This document shows positions 8,413 to 16,136 of a DNA stretch of 64,000 nucleotides, piece by piece. Location of the stretch: NCBI RefSeq assembly GCF_018069875.1, contig NZ_JAGQDF010000002.1:372001-436000 (forward strand), given 5' to 3'. A program made the translations under genes and the position numbers. The notes under the pieces were generated by a model. That model made no database searches. It had not been told where the DNA came from and was given only the letters and a program-made list of their open reading frames with translations. The stretch's first letter is position 1. Each line of letters opens with the position of its first letter. The stretch comes from Ideonella alba. GTDB lineage: Bacteria > Pseudomonadota > Gammaproteobacteria > Burkholderiales > Burkholderiaceae_C.

Positions 8413-9816
8413 ATGGCTGACAAGTACCTCAGCGAGAAGGAATGGAAGAACACCAGCAAGGGCACGGCCTGGAAGGCCGAACCGCTGGCCAAGGCCCTGG
8501 CCGCCTTCGAGAAGGCCGACAAGTCCGGCCCCGAAGACGGACTCAAGGCGCTCGATGAGGTGCAGAAGCAGGCCGACCTGCTGGGCAAGTCGGCCAAGGG
8601 CGACAAGGTGCTGACCACCTGGCTGGGCAACCTGGACAAGTCGATCAGCAGCCAGCGCAAGGACTACGAGAAGGTGGTGGCCGAGGCCGCCAAGGCCGCG
8701 AAGAACGCCAAGGACGCCGCCAAGGGCGAGTCCGAGGACGACGAGGAGAACGCCGCGGCAGCGGTGCTGCTCGATCCCAAGCGCCTGCTGTCGCAGTTCC
8801 AGATGCTCAAGCGCGACCCGCAGCGGCGGGCGCAGTTCGCCTTTGTCGCCGCCAAGACCGAGTCGGGCTTCACGCTCAGTCCCAAGGTCGCGGGCCGCAA
8901 GCTGTTTGCCAAGCTGAGCGAGGCGCTGGAAAGCAAGGTCGGCACCTTTGGCGTGGCCTGGCTGGACGGCACCACGCTGGTGCTGCAGATCGACAAGGCC
9001 ATGGGTGGCGTCGTCAAGAAGGTGCGCGCACCGATCAAGGCCTGCGGCTTCCGCATCGCCAAGGTGGTGCTGTGGGACGCCGAGGGCAAGGTCCTCGAGG
9101 AAGACGTCGCCGACGAGAAGGACCTGCCGCCGCCGGAAGGCAGCTCATCGGACAACGCCTCCCCCCAGGAATCGCCCCGCAGCGAAGACCCGCAGAAGAC
9201 CCCCTACGAGCAGCGCCTGAAGGCGCTGGCCACCCCGCTGCAGCAGGCGCTCGACGGTGGCCATCCGGCGGCGGCCAAGCTGCGCGAGCTGCTCAACTTC
9301 GCCAAGGGCAAGGCCGACGGCGGCCAGTTCGGCGCCGGACTGCAGGCGCTGGAGGTGCTGGCCAAGCTGCTGGGTCAGGGCGGCGGCGAGGCGCCCGCCC
9401 CCACCCCCGCGACCGACGTGCCCAAGAAGGCCGATTACGCCCGCTGCGCCCAGGTCTGGACCGTCACCCGCACCCGCGTCAGCGACGACCTGAAGAAGCT
9501 GCGCGAGGCCATCCTCAGCGAGTTCGCCGCCAGCCCGCTGATCAACGAGATCAACGCGCGCATCGGCCGCCTGGACGAGGTGGCGCAGCGCTTCGATGAC
9601 CAGCTCGAGGCCGTGCTCAGCCAGGCCGGCGCCGCCGCCGACGAGGCCGAGCGTATCCGCCTGCACCGCCAGGCCGCGCAAAGCATCCAGCGCATGCTGT
9701 CGCAGCTCGACACCGACCCCGTCCTCTCGCGGCTGAAGGACAACCCCTTCGTGCCGATCGATCCGCGCGCCGCGCTGGGCGCCACGCTGCAGGTGCTGTC
9801 CAAGCAGGTGGCCTGA
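8413..9816 (+). CDS. uncharacterised helical protein A heading the zincin/CpXC cassette array
   Basis: A 467-residue protein I do not recognise. No signal peptide or membrane segment is visible, so it should be cytoplasmic. Residues 1-90 are helical and lysine/alanine-rich (opening MADKYLSEKEWKNTSKG). A charged low-complexity stretch follows (about 90-117, KDAAKGESEDDEEN), then a compact mixed region (about 117-235) and a Pro/Ser-rich linker (236-265). The carboxyl 200 residues are mainly amphipathic helix, with likely coiled coil at 370-440. A strong AGGAGG lies 8 bp before the ATG. It is the first gene of the run ending at 16115, and the next reading frame opens within 10 bp of its stop. 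It has one copy while its neighbours are triplicated, so it may be a shared component. Function unknown. Confidence 0.75.
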   Translation: MADKYLSEKEWKNTSKGTAWKAEPLAKALAAFEKADKSGPEDGLKALDEVQKQADLLGKSAKGDKVLTTWLGNLDKSISSQRKDYEKVVAEAAKAAKNAKDAAKGESEDDEENAAAAVLLDPKRLLSQFQMLKRDPQRRAQFAFVAAKTESGFTLSPKVAGRKLFAKLSEALESKVGTFGVAWLDGTTLVLQIDKAMGGVVKKVRAPIKACGFRIAKVVLWDAEGKVLEEDVADEKDLPPPEGSSSDNASPQESPRSEDPQKTPYEQRLKALATPLQQALDGGHPAAAKLRELLNFAKGKADGGQFGAGLQALEVLAKLLGQGGGEAPAPTPATDVPKKADYARCAQVWTVTRTRVSDDLKKLREAILSEFAASPLINEINARIGRLDEVAQRFDDQLEAVLSQAGAAADEAERIRLHRQAAQSIQRMLSQLDTDPVLSRLKDNPFVPIDPRAALGATLQVLSKQVA

Positions 9817-9826
9817 CGTGGCCTCC

Positions 9827-10204
9827 ATGCTGCGCCGGCGCCGTGCGCTGCTGCTGGCCCCCTGGCTGGTGGCTGCGGCCGCGGTCTCATCGAAGGAGAG
9901 TTCCCCCATGACCGACGACACCCGGGAGCCCGGCAAGAGCCCGCGTCCCAGCGACGCCACGCTGGCGCTCGAGCAGCATGTGATCGACCTGCGCTTCGAC
10001 CTGGGCGTGACCCTGAGCGGCCAGGCCGACCGCGATGTGGCCGCGCTGCTGGCGGTGCAGCAGCGCGCGCTGGGCCGGCTGGCCACGATCGCGCTGCAGC
10101 ATGCCCGCGATCCGGAGCTGCGCGCGCTGGCCCAGCGCATCGCCGACCAGACCGGCAGCCTCGAGGGATCGCTCAAGGACATCCAGGCGCGCCTGGCGCG
10201 TTGA
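9827..10204 (+). CDS. DUF305-like small protein B1 (cassette 1)
   Basis: A small helical protein, 125 residues from the ATG at 9827. The core (about 55-125) reads like the helical hairpin of DUF305 proteins: DVAALLAVQQRALGRLATIA, then DPELRALAQRI. However, the paired histidines expected of DUF305 in the first helix are absent (VQQ instead). The first 27 residues look like a signal peptide: arginines 3-6, then a hydrophobic alanine/leucine run. A second start at 9908, with AGGAG 9 bp upstream, would give a leaderless 98-residue form matching B2. It lies 41 bp before C1. Export and function are inferences; paralogues B2 and B3 are in this locus. Confidence 0.62.
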   Translation: MLRRRRALLLAPWLVAAAAVSSKESSPMTDDTREPGKSPRPSDATLALEQHVIDLRFDLGVTLSGQADRDVAALLAVQQRALGRLATIALQHARDPELRALAQRIADQTGSLEGSLKDIQARLAR

Positions 10205-10245
10205 TGTGCCCGCCGGCCAGCGTGCCGGCCTGAAAGGACCATGCG

Positions 10246-11466
10246 ATGGACAACGCACAAGCCAAGCTCGACTGGCTGTCCCAGGTGCTGGGCGTGGCCG
10301 CCGGGCAGGGGCCCGAGGAGAGTGGCAAGTTCAGCCTCTCAGGCTTCACCGACGCCATCGCCAACCTGGGCGACAAGGTGGTGGCGCACTTCCTGAGCGC
10401 CGAGGTGGAGGGCCTGAAGAAGCTGGGCCTGAACACCGATCGGCTGGCCCAGGACCAGGCGGCGCAGGAGAAGGCGCTGGCCGATGCCAAGGCCATCACC
10501 GACCCCGACAAGCGCGCCGCGGCGCTGGAGCGCGTCCGCCAGCGGCTCAGCGAGATCAAGGCCCACGCCAACGCCCTGGAGGCTGCCGCCAGGGAGGTGA
10601 TGGGCAAGTCCAAGGACGCCCCCACGCCGGCCCAGAAGTCGGCCATCTACAAGAAGGCGCTGGAAGACCGGTACGGTCTGACCATCACCGTGCCCGAGGG
10701 CATGACCAACACCCACTTCGACCGCGTCTACGACATGATGGGCACCGTGCCCAAGTCGCAGGCCAAGCACGACAAGCTGAAGATCCTGAACTACAACAGC
10801 TCGTCCGGCAGCGGCTCCTACAACCGCGGCCTGGGCCGCGTCACGATGGGTGACTTCGGCGACGCCTCCGGCACCGAGGACTACGTGGTCGACGGCACCA
10901 CCCACGCGGCCAATTCCTTCGACGTGACCACGCTGCACGAGCTGGGCCATGCGCTGGATGCCGAGCAGCAGATCATGCAGAACCACGGCAACAAGGCCGG
11001 CTGCGGCGGCTGGACCCGGCAGAGTGCGGCCTCCGTCGGCACCGCGCTGCTGGCCCACCTGAAGAAGACGGTGACGCTGTCCAAGCCGATCGCCGACGAC
11101 GCCTTGCGCACAGCCATCGACCAGGGCCTGACCGGCACCCAGGCGCCCAAGCCCGACGACGCCACCGACGAGGACTGGCAGAAGGTCATCGGCTACGTGC
11201 GCGCCCATTGCCTGACCATCATCGCGGCCGCCAAGCCGTGGTGGAAGGCACCGGTGGACGTCGATGGCACCGTCTATGTCGAGTCCTACTCGAACGACTG
11301 GTGGAGCTACCAGCTGGCTTCGCGTGCCGGCACACTCGTCAACAGCTACCAGTGGCGTGCGCCCGGCGAGTGGTTCGCCGAGGTCTACGCGATCAGCTGG
11401 CTCAAGCGCACCAAGCCGCCCGCGGCGGTGGACGCCAGCGTGGCCGCCTACATGTGGCAGGACTGA
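10246..11466 (+). CDS. putative zincin metalloprotease C1 (cassette 1)
   Basis: A 406-residue protein without signal peptide. Residues 7-17 carry KLDWLSQVLGV, shared by all three C paralogues. A helical, charged amino half (about 25-140) follows, then the conserved IYKKALEDRYGL (134-145) and FDRVYDMMGTVPKSQ (158-172). HELGHALD at 231-238 is a perfect HExxH zinc motif. Near the end, YQWRAPGEWFAEVYAI (368-383) supplies a glutamate (E375 or E379) suited to be the third zinc ligand. The layout resembles lethal-factor-like (ATLF/M34) zincins, where HExxH is followed far downstream by an (E)FFAE motif. Peptidase activity is inferred. The last 33 codons belong to the 793-bp duplication shared with C2. 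Confidence 0.72.
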   Translation: MDNAQAKLDWLSQVLGVAAGQGPEESGKFSLSGFTDAIANLGDKVVAHFLSAEVEGLKKLGLNTDRLAQDQAAQEKALADAKAITDPDKRAAALERVRQRLSEIKAHANALEAAAREVMGKSKDAPTPAQKSAIYKKALEDRYGLTITVPEGMTNTHFDRVYDMMGTVPKSQAKHDKLKILNYNSSSGSGSYNRGLGRVTMGDFGDASGTEDYVVDGTTHAANSFDVTTLHELGHALDAEQQIMQNHGNKAGCGGWTRQSAASVGTALLAHLKKTVTLSKPIADDALRTAIDQGLTGTQAPKPDDATDEDWQKVIGYVRAHCLTIIAAAKPWWKAPVDVDGTVYVESYSNDWWSYQLASRAGTLVNSYQWRAPGEWFAEVYAISWLKRTKPPAAVDASVAAYMWQD

Positions 11467-12160
11467 ACCAGGAGCCCCCCGATGTCGATCTTCCACCCGG
11501 TCCAGGCCATCTGCGGCCAATGCGGACACACCAACGAGGTGCAGCGCACCGCCAGCGTCAACGCCGACCGCCGCCCTGACCTGCGCGCCGCCATCCTCGA
11601 CGGCAGCTTCCAGCAGCAGGACTGCGCCCAGTGCGGCACCGTGCTGCGCATCCCCCCTCACCTGACCTACCTCGACATGGCCCGCAAGCAGTGGTTCATG
11701 ATCGACTCGGCCGAGCGCATCAACGGCTTCGAAGCGCTGGAGGACAGCGCCCGCCAGACCTGGGACCGTGCCTTCGGCAGCCGCGCCACGCCGCACGCCC
11801 GGCGCATGGGCGAGGGCATGACCAGCCGCCTGGTGCTGGGCTGGCCGGCGCTGCGCGAGAAGCTCATCGCCTTCGAGCTGGGCCTGGACGACGTGGCCCT
11901 GGAGATGTGCAAGCTGGGCGTGCTGCGTGACATGGACAGCCCGCCGCTGGCCGACCAGACCGAGCTGCGTCTGGTTCAGGGCAACGCCCAGGCGCTGGTG
12001 ATGGCCTGGCACGAGCTGGCCACCGAGCGCGTGCTCGAAGCCGTCGAGGTGCCGCGCAGCCGCTACGACGAGATCATCGACCACCCCGACGACTGGGCCG
12101 AGCTGCGCGCGCAGTTCGACGGCGCCCTGCTCATCGACTGGCGCCGGCTGATGTTCGCCA
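11368..12160 (+). repeat. 793-bp direct repeat, copy 1
   Basis: The sequence from the EWFAE codons of C1 through almost all of D1 recurs 2,293 bp downstream at 13661-14453. Reading both copies, I found a single difference (A at 12089, G at 14382; D to G in protein D). Identity stops abruptly at both ends while flanking paralogous sequence is clearly diverged. This indicates recent duplication or gene conversion. Confidence 0.92.
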
Positions 12161-12168
12161 CCGCCTGA
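11482..12168 (+). CDS. CpXC-domain protein D1 (cassette 1)
   Basis: A 228-residue protein opening with a two-knuckle zinc ribbon: CGQC (C11, C14) and CAQC (C48, C51). Between them is the pattern V-N-x(4)-P-x-L-R-x-x-I-L-D-G, and LDMARKQWFMID follows near residue 68. That order is the signature of CpXC-domain proteins, a widespread family without known activity. The remaining 130 residues are helical and not recognised. The gene starts 15 bp after C1, with AGGAG upstream. It differs from D2 by one internal residue and by the last few residues. Confidence 0.75.
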   Translation: MSIFHPVQAICGQCGHTNEVQRTASVNADRRPDLRAAILDGSFQQQDCAQCGTVLRIPPHLTYLDMARKQWFMIDSAERINGFEALEDSARQTWDRAFGSRATPHARRMGEGMTSRLVLGWPALREKLIAFELGLDDVALEMCKLGVLRDMDSPPLADQTELRLVQGNAQALVMAWHELATERVLEAVEVPRSRYDEIIDHPDDWAELRAQFDGALLIDWRRLMFATA

Positions 12169-12206
12169 CCCCCTGACACACCGATCCACGGCCGGAACCG
12201 ACCACC

Positions 12207-12506
12207 ATGACCTCTACGCCGAAGACCCCCAACAAGATCCCCCGTCCGCCGCAGTCGACGCTGGATTTGAAGACGCAGGCTGACCACCTGCGCCTCAAGC
12301 TCAGCGTGGCCTTCACCGGCCAGGCCGACCGCGACGTCGCAGCCGTCATGGCGGTGCAACTGGAGGCGCTGGCCGAGCTGGCCCGCATCGGCCAGACCCA
12401 TGCGACCGACGCTGAGCTGAAGGCACTGGTGCAGCGGGTGCAGCAGTCCAGCAGCACCGACGAGCAGCAGCTGCGCGCGCTCAAGCAGCGCCTGCCCAAG
12501 GCCTGA
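12207..12506 (+). CDS. DUF305-like small protein B2 (cassette 2)
   Basis: A 99-residue paralogue of B1 and B3. The shared core runs from about 25 to 95: LRLKLSVAFTGQADRDVAAV, then THATDAELKALVQRV. It begins with a Pro/Thr-rich stretch and, unlike B1 and B3, has no hydrophobic leader, so this copy should stay in the cytoplasm. The histidine pair of true DUF305 proteins is missing. The ATG is preceded by GGAACCGACCACC, the same spacing seen before the internal starts of B1 and B3. C2 begins 2 bp after its stop, indicating translational coupling of each B with its C. Confidence 0.62.
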   Translation: MTSTPKTPNKIPRPPQSTLDLKTQADHLRLKLSVAFTGQADRDVAAVMAVQLEALAELARIGQTHATDAELKALVQRVQQSSSTDEQQLRALKQRLPKA

Positions 12507-12508
12507 GC

Positions 12509-13759
12509 ATGGCCACGCAGGACACCAAACTCGCCTGGTTGCAGCAGGTCCTGGGGGTCGGTCAGGCCCAGGCATCCGGCAGCACCCCGGGCACCACCCG
12601 CCAGCCGGCCCGCAAGATCAGCGCGAGCGACTTCACCGAGGAGGTCACCAAGCAGGGGGACAAGGCTGCCGAGCACTTCCTGAGCGGCGAAGTCGCCGAG
12701 CTGAAGAAGCTGGGCCTGGACACGTCGCGTCTGCAGAAGGACCAGCAGTTCCAGCAGAAGGCCCTGAAGGCCGCGATGGCCCTGCCCGAGGGCGCCGAGC
12801 GCACCGCCGCCATGGAGCGCATCCGTCTGCGCCTGGAGGAACTGCAGGAGCATGCCGAGGCCCTGAAGACCGCCACCGAGGCCGTGATGGCCGGCGCCAA
12901 GGGCAAGCCCAGTGCCGCGCAGAAATCGGCCATCTACCAGAAGGCGCTGGAGGACCACTACGGCCTGGCCATCACGGTGCCGGCGGGCATGAGCAACACG
13001 CACTTCGACCGTGTGTTCGACATGATGGGCACGGTGCCCAAGTCGCAGGTCGAACACGGCAAGCTCAAGAAGCTCACCTATGACAAGACCGCCGACTGGA
13101 AGGGCAGCGGCGCCTACGGTGGCGCCGAGGTCCTGATGGGCGACTTCGGCCGCGCCAAGGGTGCTGAGAACTACGAGGTCGATGGCAAGGTGCTGCCGGC
13201 CAACTCCTTCGACGTCACCATGCTCCACGAGATGGGCCACGCGCTCGACGATGCCGAGGGCATCATGTCGGCCCATGGCGCACTGAGCGGTTGCGGCGGC
13301 TGGAAGTCCGAGACCAAGGCCAGCGTGGCCGCGGCCATGCTCGACCACTACAAGGCCACCGAGACCATGGGCGGCACGCTGGACGAGGCCGCGGTGCTGG
13401 CGGCCATCGACACCGCGCTGGACAGCGCCACGCCGGCTGCCCCGTCCGGCGTCGACCCCGATGACTGGAACGACCTGCTGGACTTCATCGTCCGCGTGGT
13501 CTATCCATCCACCGAGGACGCCGATCCCTGGTTCAACCCGGCGCCGGTGTCGCTGGGCGGGCGCTGCTACCTCGAGTCCTACACCGATGAATGGTGGAGC
13601 TTCGAGCACGCCGCGCGCGGCAAGACGCGGGTCAACGACTACCAGTGGCGCTCGCCGGCGGAGTGGTTCGCCGAGGTCTACGCGATCAGCTGGCTCAAGC
13701 GCACCAAGCCGCCCGCGGCGGTGGACGCCAGCGTGGCCGCCTACATGTGGCAGGACTGA
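12509..13759 (+). CDS. putative zincin metalloprotease C2 (cassette 2)
   Basis: A 416-residue paralogue of C1 and C3. It has the amino-terminal KLAWLQQVLGV (7-17), a charged helical region to about 145, FDRVFDMMGTVPKSQ (166-180), HEMGHALDD (240-248) as HExxH, a GCGGW element about 25 residues further on, YLESYTDEWWSF, and finally EWFAEVYAI starting at 385. The amino two-thirds is clearly diverged from C1 at DNA level, but the last 33 codons are identical, marking the edge of the duplication. No signal peptide or membrane segment is visible. The substrate is unknown; a soluble intracellular protease or effector is the most that can be proposed. Confidence 0.72.
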   Translation: MATQDTKLAWLQQVLGVGQAQASGSTPGTTRQPARKISASDFTEEVTKQGDKAAEHFLSGEVAELKKLGLDTSRLQKDQQFQQKALKAAMALPEGAERTAAMERIRLRLEELQEHAEALKTATEAVMAGAKGKPSAAQKSAIYQKALEDHYGLAITVPAGMSNTHFDRVFDMMGTVPKSQVEHGKLKKLTYDKTADWKGSGAYGGAEVLMGDFGRAKGAENYEVDGKVLPANSFDVTMLHEMGHALDDAEGIMSAHGALSGCGGWKSETKASVAAAMLDHYKATETMGGTLDEAAVLAAIDTALDSATPAAPSGVDPDDWNDLLDFIVRVVYPSTEDADPWFNPAPVSLGGRCYLESYTDEWWSFEHAARGKTRVNDYQWRSPAEWFAEVYAISWLKRTKPPAAVDASVAAYMWQD

Positions 13760-14453
13760 ACCAGGAGCCCCCCGATGTCGATCTTCCACCCGGTCCAGGC
13801 CATCTGCGGCCAATGCGGACACACCAACGAGGTGCAGCGCACCGCCAGCGTCAACGCCGACCGCCGCCCTGACCTGCGCGCCGCCATCCTCGACGGCAGC
13901 TTCCAGCAGCAGGACTGCGCCCAGTGCGGCACCGTGCTGCGCATCCCCCCTCACCTGACCTACCTCGACATGGCCCGCAAGCAGTGGTTCATGATCGACT
14001 CGGCCGAGCGCATCAACGGCTTCGAAGCGCTGGAGGACAGCGCCCGCCAGACCTGGGACCGTGCCTTCGGCAGCCGCGCCACGCCGCACGCCCGGCGCAT
14101 GGGCGAGGGCATGACCAGCCGCCTGGTGCTGGGCTGGCCGGCGCTGCGCGAGAAGCTCATCGCCTTCGAGCTGGGCCTGGACGACGTGGCCCTGGAGATG
14201 TGCAAGCTGGGCGTGCTGCGTGACATGGACAGCCCGCCGCTGGCCGACCAGACCGAGCTGCGTCTGGTTCAGGGCAACGCCCAGGCGCTGGTGATGGCCT
14301 GGCACGAGCTGGCCACCGAGCGCGTGCTCGAAGCCGTCGAGGTGCCGCGCAGCCGCTACGACGAGATCATCGACCACCCCGGCGACTGGGCCGAGCTGCG
14401 CGCGCAGTTCGACGGCGCCCTGCTCATCGACTGGCGCCGGCTGATGTTCGCCA
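13661..14453 (+). repeat. 793-bp direct repeat, copy 2
   Basis: The second copy of the 11368-12160 segment, covering the last 33 codons of C2, the C2-D2 gap and nearly all of D2. The offset is 2,293 bp, one full cassette length. Confidence 0.92.
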
Positions 14454-14467
14454 GCGCGCAGGCCTGA
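13775..14467 (+). CDS. CpXC-domain protein D2 (cassette 2)
   Basis: A 230-residue near-identical twin of D1, with cysteine pairs C11/C14 and C48/C51. It has G in place of D1's second aspartate in HPDDW, and ends in SAQA instead of TA. The upstream gap and AGGAG match D1 exactly because they lie inside the duplication. The TGA overlaps the ATG of B3 (TGATG), so translation of cassette 3 is probably coupled to it. The function of CpXC proteins is not known. Confidence 0.75.
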   Translation: MSIFHPVQAICGQCGHTNEVQRTASVNADRRPDLRAAILDGSFQQQDCAQCGTVLRIPPHLTYLDMARKQWFMIDSAERINGFEALEDSARQTWDRAFGSRATPHARRMGEGMTSRLVLGWPALREKLIAFELGLDDVALEMCKLGVLRDMDSPPLADQTELRLVQGNAQALVMAWHELATERVLEAVEVPRSRYDEIIDHPGDWAELRAQFDGALLIDWRRLMFASAQA

Positions 14468-14880
14468 TGCGCACGCCCATCACCCGCCGCCGCCTGGCCG
14501 GGCTGACGGCTGTCGGCATGACCTGGCTGGCCGGTGCGCGTGCCGGCCTGGCCGCCACTTCGGAGAACGCCCCCATGGGACTGCTGTCCAAGGGCCCGGG
14601 CAAGCGCCCCGAGCCGCCGCAAGCCACGCTGGACCTGAACACCCACGTCGACCAGTTGCGCCTGCAGCTGAGCATCGCCTTCACCCAGGACCCCGACGCG
14701 GACGTGGCCGCGCTGCTGGCGGTGCAACTGGCCGCACTGGGCCGACTGGCCCGCATTGGCCTGACGCATGGCCGCGACGCCGAACTGCGCTTGCTGTGCC
14801 AGCGCGTGGCCGATGCCTGCGACGCCGAGTCGACCACGCTGCAGGGCTGGCAGAAGGCCCGGCGTGGAGGTGCCTCATGA
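14467..14880 (+). CDS. DUF305-like small protein B3 (cassette 3)
   Basis: A 137-residue paralogue of B1 and B2. The leader (residues 1-30) has RRR at 7-9 followed by a hydrophobic run ending RAGLAA, resembling a Tat or Sec signal. The core (about 50-130) has LRLQLSIAFTQDPDADVAAL and THGRDAELRLLCQRV. As in B1, an internal ATG (14575) preceded by GGAG at 9-bp spacing would give a leaderless form. It overlaps D2 upstream (TGATG) and C3 downstream (ATGA), so D2, B3 and C3 are tightly coupled. The DUF305 relationship is my reading of the helix pattern and needs a profile search. Confidence 0.62.
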   Translation: MRTPITRRRLAGLTAVGMTWLAGARAGLAATSENAPMGLLSKGPGKRPEPPQATLDLNTHVDQLRLQLSIAFTQDPDADVAALLAVQLAALGRLARIGLTHGRDAELRLLCQRVADACDAESTTLQGWQKARRGGAS

Positions 14881-16115
14881 GCCAGGAACTGAAGCTGGCC
14901 TGGCTGCAGGAGGTGCTGGGCGTGGGCGCCGACGAGGACGACACCCCTCCCGAATCCGGCAAGGCGCGCAAGAACGCCTTCACCGAGGCCCTGTCCTCGG
15001 CCGAGAACAAGCTGATGCGCCTGTTCTCCACCACCAAGACGCTGACCGACGGCGATACCGGCCTGGACACCACGCGCATCAAGGACGACCTGGCCTACCA
15101 GCGCAAGGCACTGGAGAATGCCGCATCGATCACCGACGAGGGAGAACGGCAGGCGGCGATCGAGCGCATCAACCGCCGCATCGATGAAATCCAGGCCCAT
15201 GCCAACGCCCTGGAGACCGCGCGCAAGGCGGTGATGGGCGACAGCAAGAAGGCCCCCACCGACGCCCAGAAGAACAAGATCTACCAGCAGGCCCTGGAGG
15301 ACTTCTACGGCCTGAAGCTCTCGGTGCCGCTGCTGATGAGCAACACCCACCTCGACCGGGTCTTCGACATGATGGGCACCGTGCCCAAGGGTCAGACCGG
15401 CCACGACAAGCTCAAGAAGCTGGAGTACACCCGCGACAAGGGCTGGAAGGGCAGCGGTGCCTACGGCGGCGGCGAGATCCTGATGGGCGACTTCGGCGAC
15501 GCCACCGGCGAAGAGACCTACACCGTGGACGGCAAGGCTCTGCCGGCCAACTCCTTCGACGTCACCATGCTGCACGAGATGGGCCATGCGCTGGACGACG
15601 AGAAGAAGATCATGGACCGCTTCCAGGGCCTGGACGGCTGCGGCGGCTGGGTCAAGGAGAGCCTGGCTTCGGTGGTGGCGGCCATGCTCAAGGAGTTCAA
15701 GGGCTCTGGGCCGGCGGGCGCCACGCTGAGCGATGCGGTGGTCGAGAGCGCCATCAAGCAGGTGCTCAAGGGCAGCACCTCGCTGGCGGTGCCGCAGGGG
15801 GTCGACGCCACTGAGTGGAACGCCCTGCTGTCGGGCTTTCTGTCTCCCACGGTCCGGCCGTCCTGCGAGGCCGCCGAGCCCTGGTTCAACCCGCCGCCGG
15901 CGCTGGCCGACGGCCGCTGCTACATCGAGTCCTACAGCAACGACTGGTGGAGCTACCGGCACGCCAGTGTCGCTGCCACCAAGGTCAACAAGTACCAGTG
16001 GCGCTCGCCGGCCGAATGGTTTGCCGAGGTCTACGCCATCACCTGGCTCAAGCGCAACAACCCGCCCACCGGCGTGGCCAAGGAAGTCACCGAGTTCATG
16101 TTCAAGGAGGCTTGA
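14877..16115 (+). CDS. putative zincin metalloprotease C3 (cassette 3)
   Basis: A 412-residue paralogue of C1 and C2. It has KLAWLQEVLGV (6-16), a charged helical region, LDRVFDMMGTVPKGQ (about 159-173), HEMGHALDD (233-241), GCGGW, YIESYSNDWWSY, and EWFAEVYAITWLKR beginning at 380. The start is the ATG inside the ATGA overlap with B3; in-frame sequence upstream is shadow of B3. Its last 30 residues differ from C1 and C2, so it was not part of the recent duplication. No D gene follows: the next gene is on the other strand 21 bp away, leaving cassette 3 without a CpXC partner. Confidence 0.72.
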   Translation: MSQELKLAWLQEVLGVGADEDDTPPESGKARKNAFTEALSSAENKLMRLFSTTKTLTDGDTGLDTTRIKDDLAYQRKALENAASITDEGERQAAIERINRRIDEIQAHANALETARKAVMGDSKKAPTDAQKNKIYQQALEDFYGLKLSVPLLMSNTHLDRVFDMMGTVPKGQTGHDKLKKLEYTRDKGWKGSGAYGGGEILMGDFGDATGEETYTVDGKALPANSFDVTMLHEMGHALDDEKKIMDRFQGLDGCGGWVKESLASVVAAMLKEFKGSGPAGATLSDAVVESAIKQVLKGSTSLAVPQGVDATEWNALLSGFLSPTVRPSCEAAEPWFNPPPALADGRCYIESYSNDWWSYRHASVAATKVNKYQWRSPAEWFAEVYAITWLKRNNPPTGVAKEVTEFMFKEA

Positions 16116-16136
16116 GCCGATCCGGCGCCGCGGCGT

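Noticed and set aside
10339-14377. Very long minus-strand frames opposite the BCD cassettes (616 and 748 codons)
   Set aside because: Their sequence is the repeated antisense of D and C (valine/glycine/histidine-rich), without start signals or motifs. The plus-strand genes have Shine-Dalgarno sites, overlaps and recognisable domains.
11368-14453. Possibility that the 793-bp duplication is a mobile element
   Set aside because: No transposase, terminal inverted repeat or target-site duplication is visible, and the block begins and ends inside coding sequence. Recombination between paralogous cassettes explains it better.
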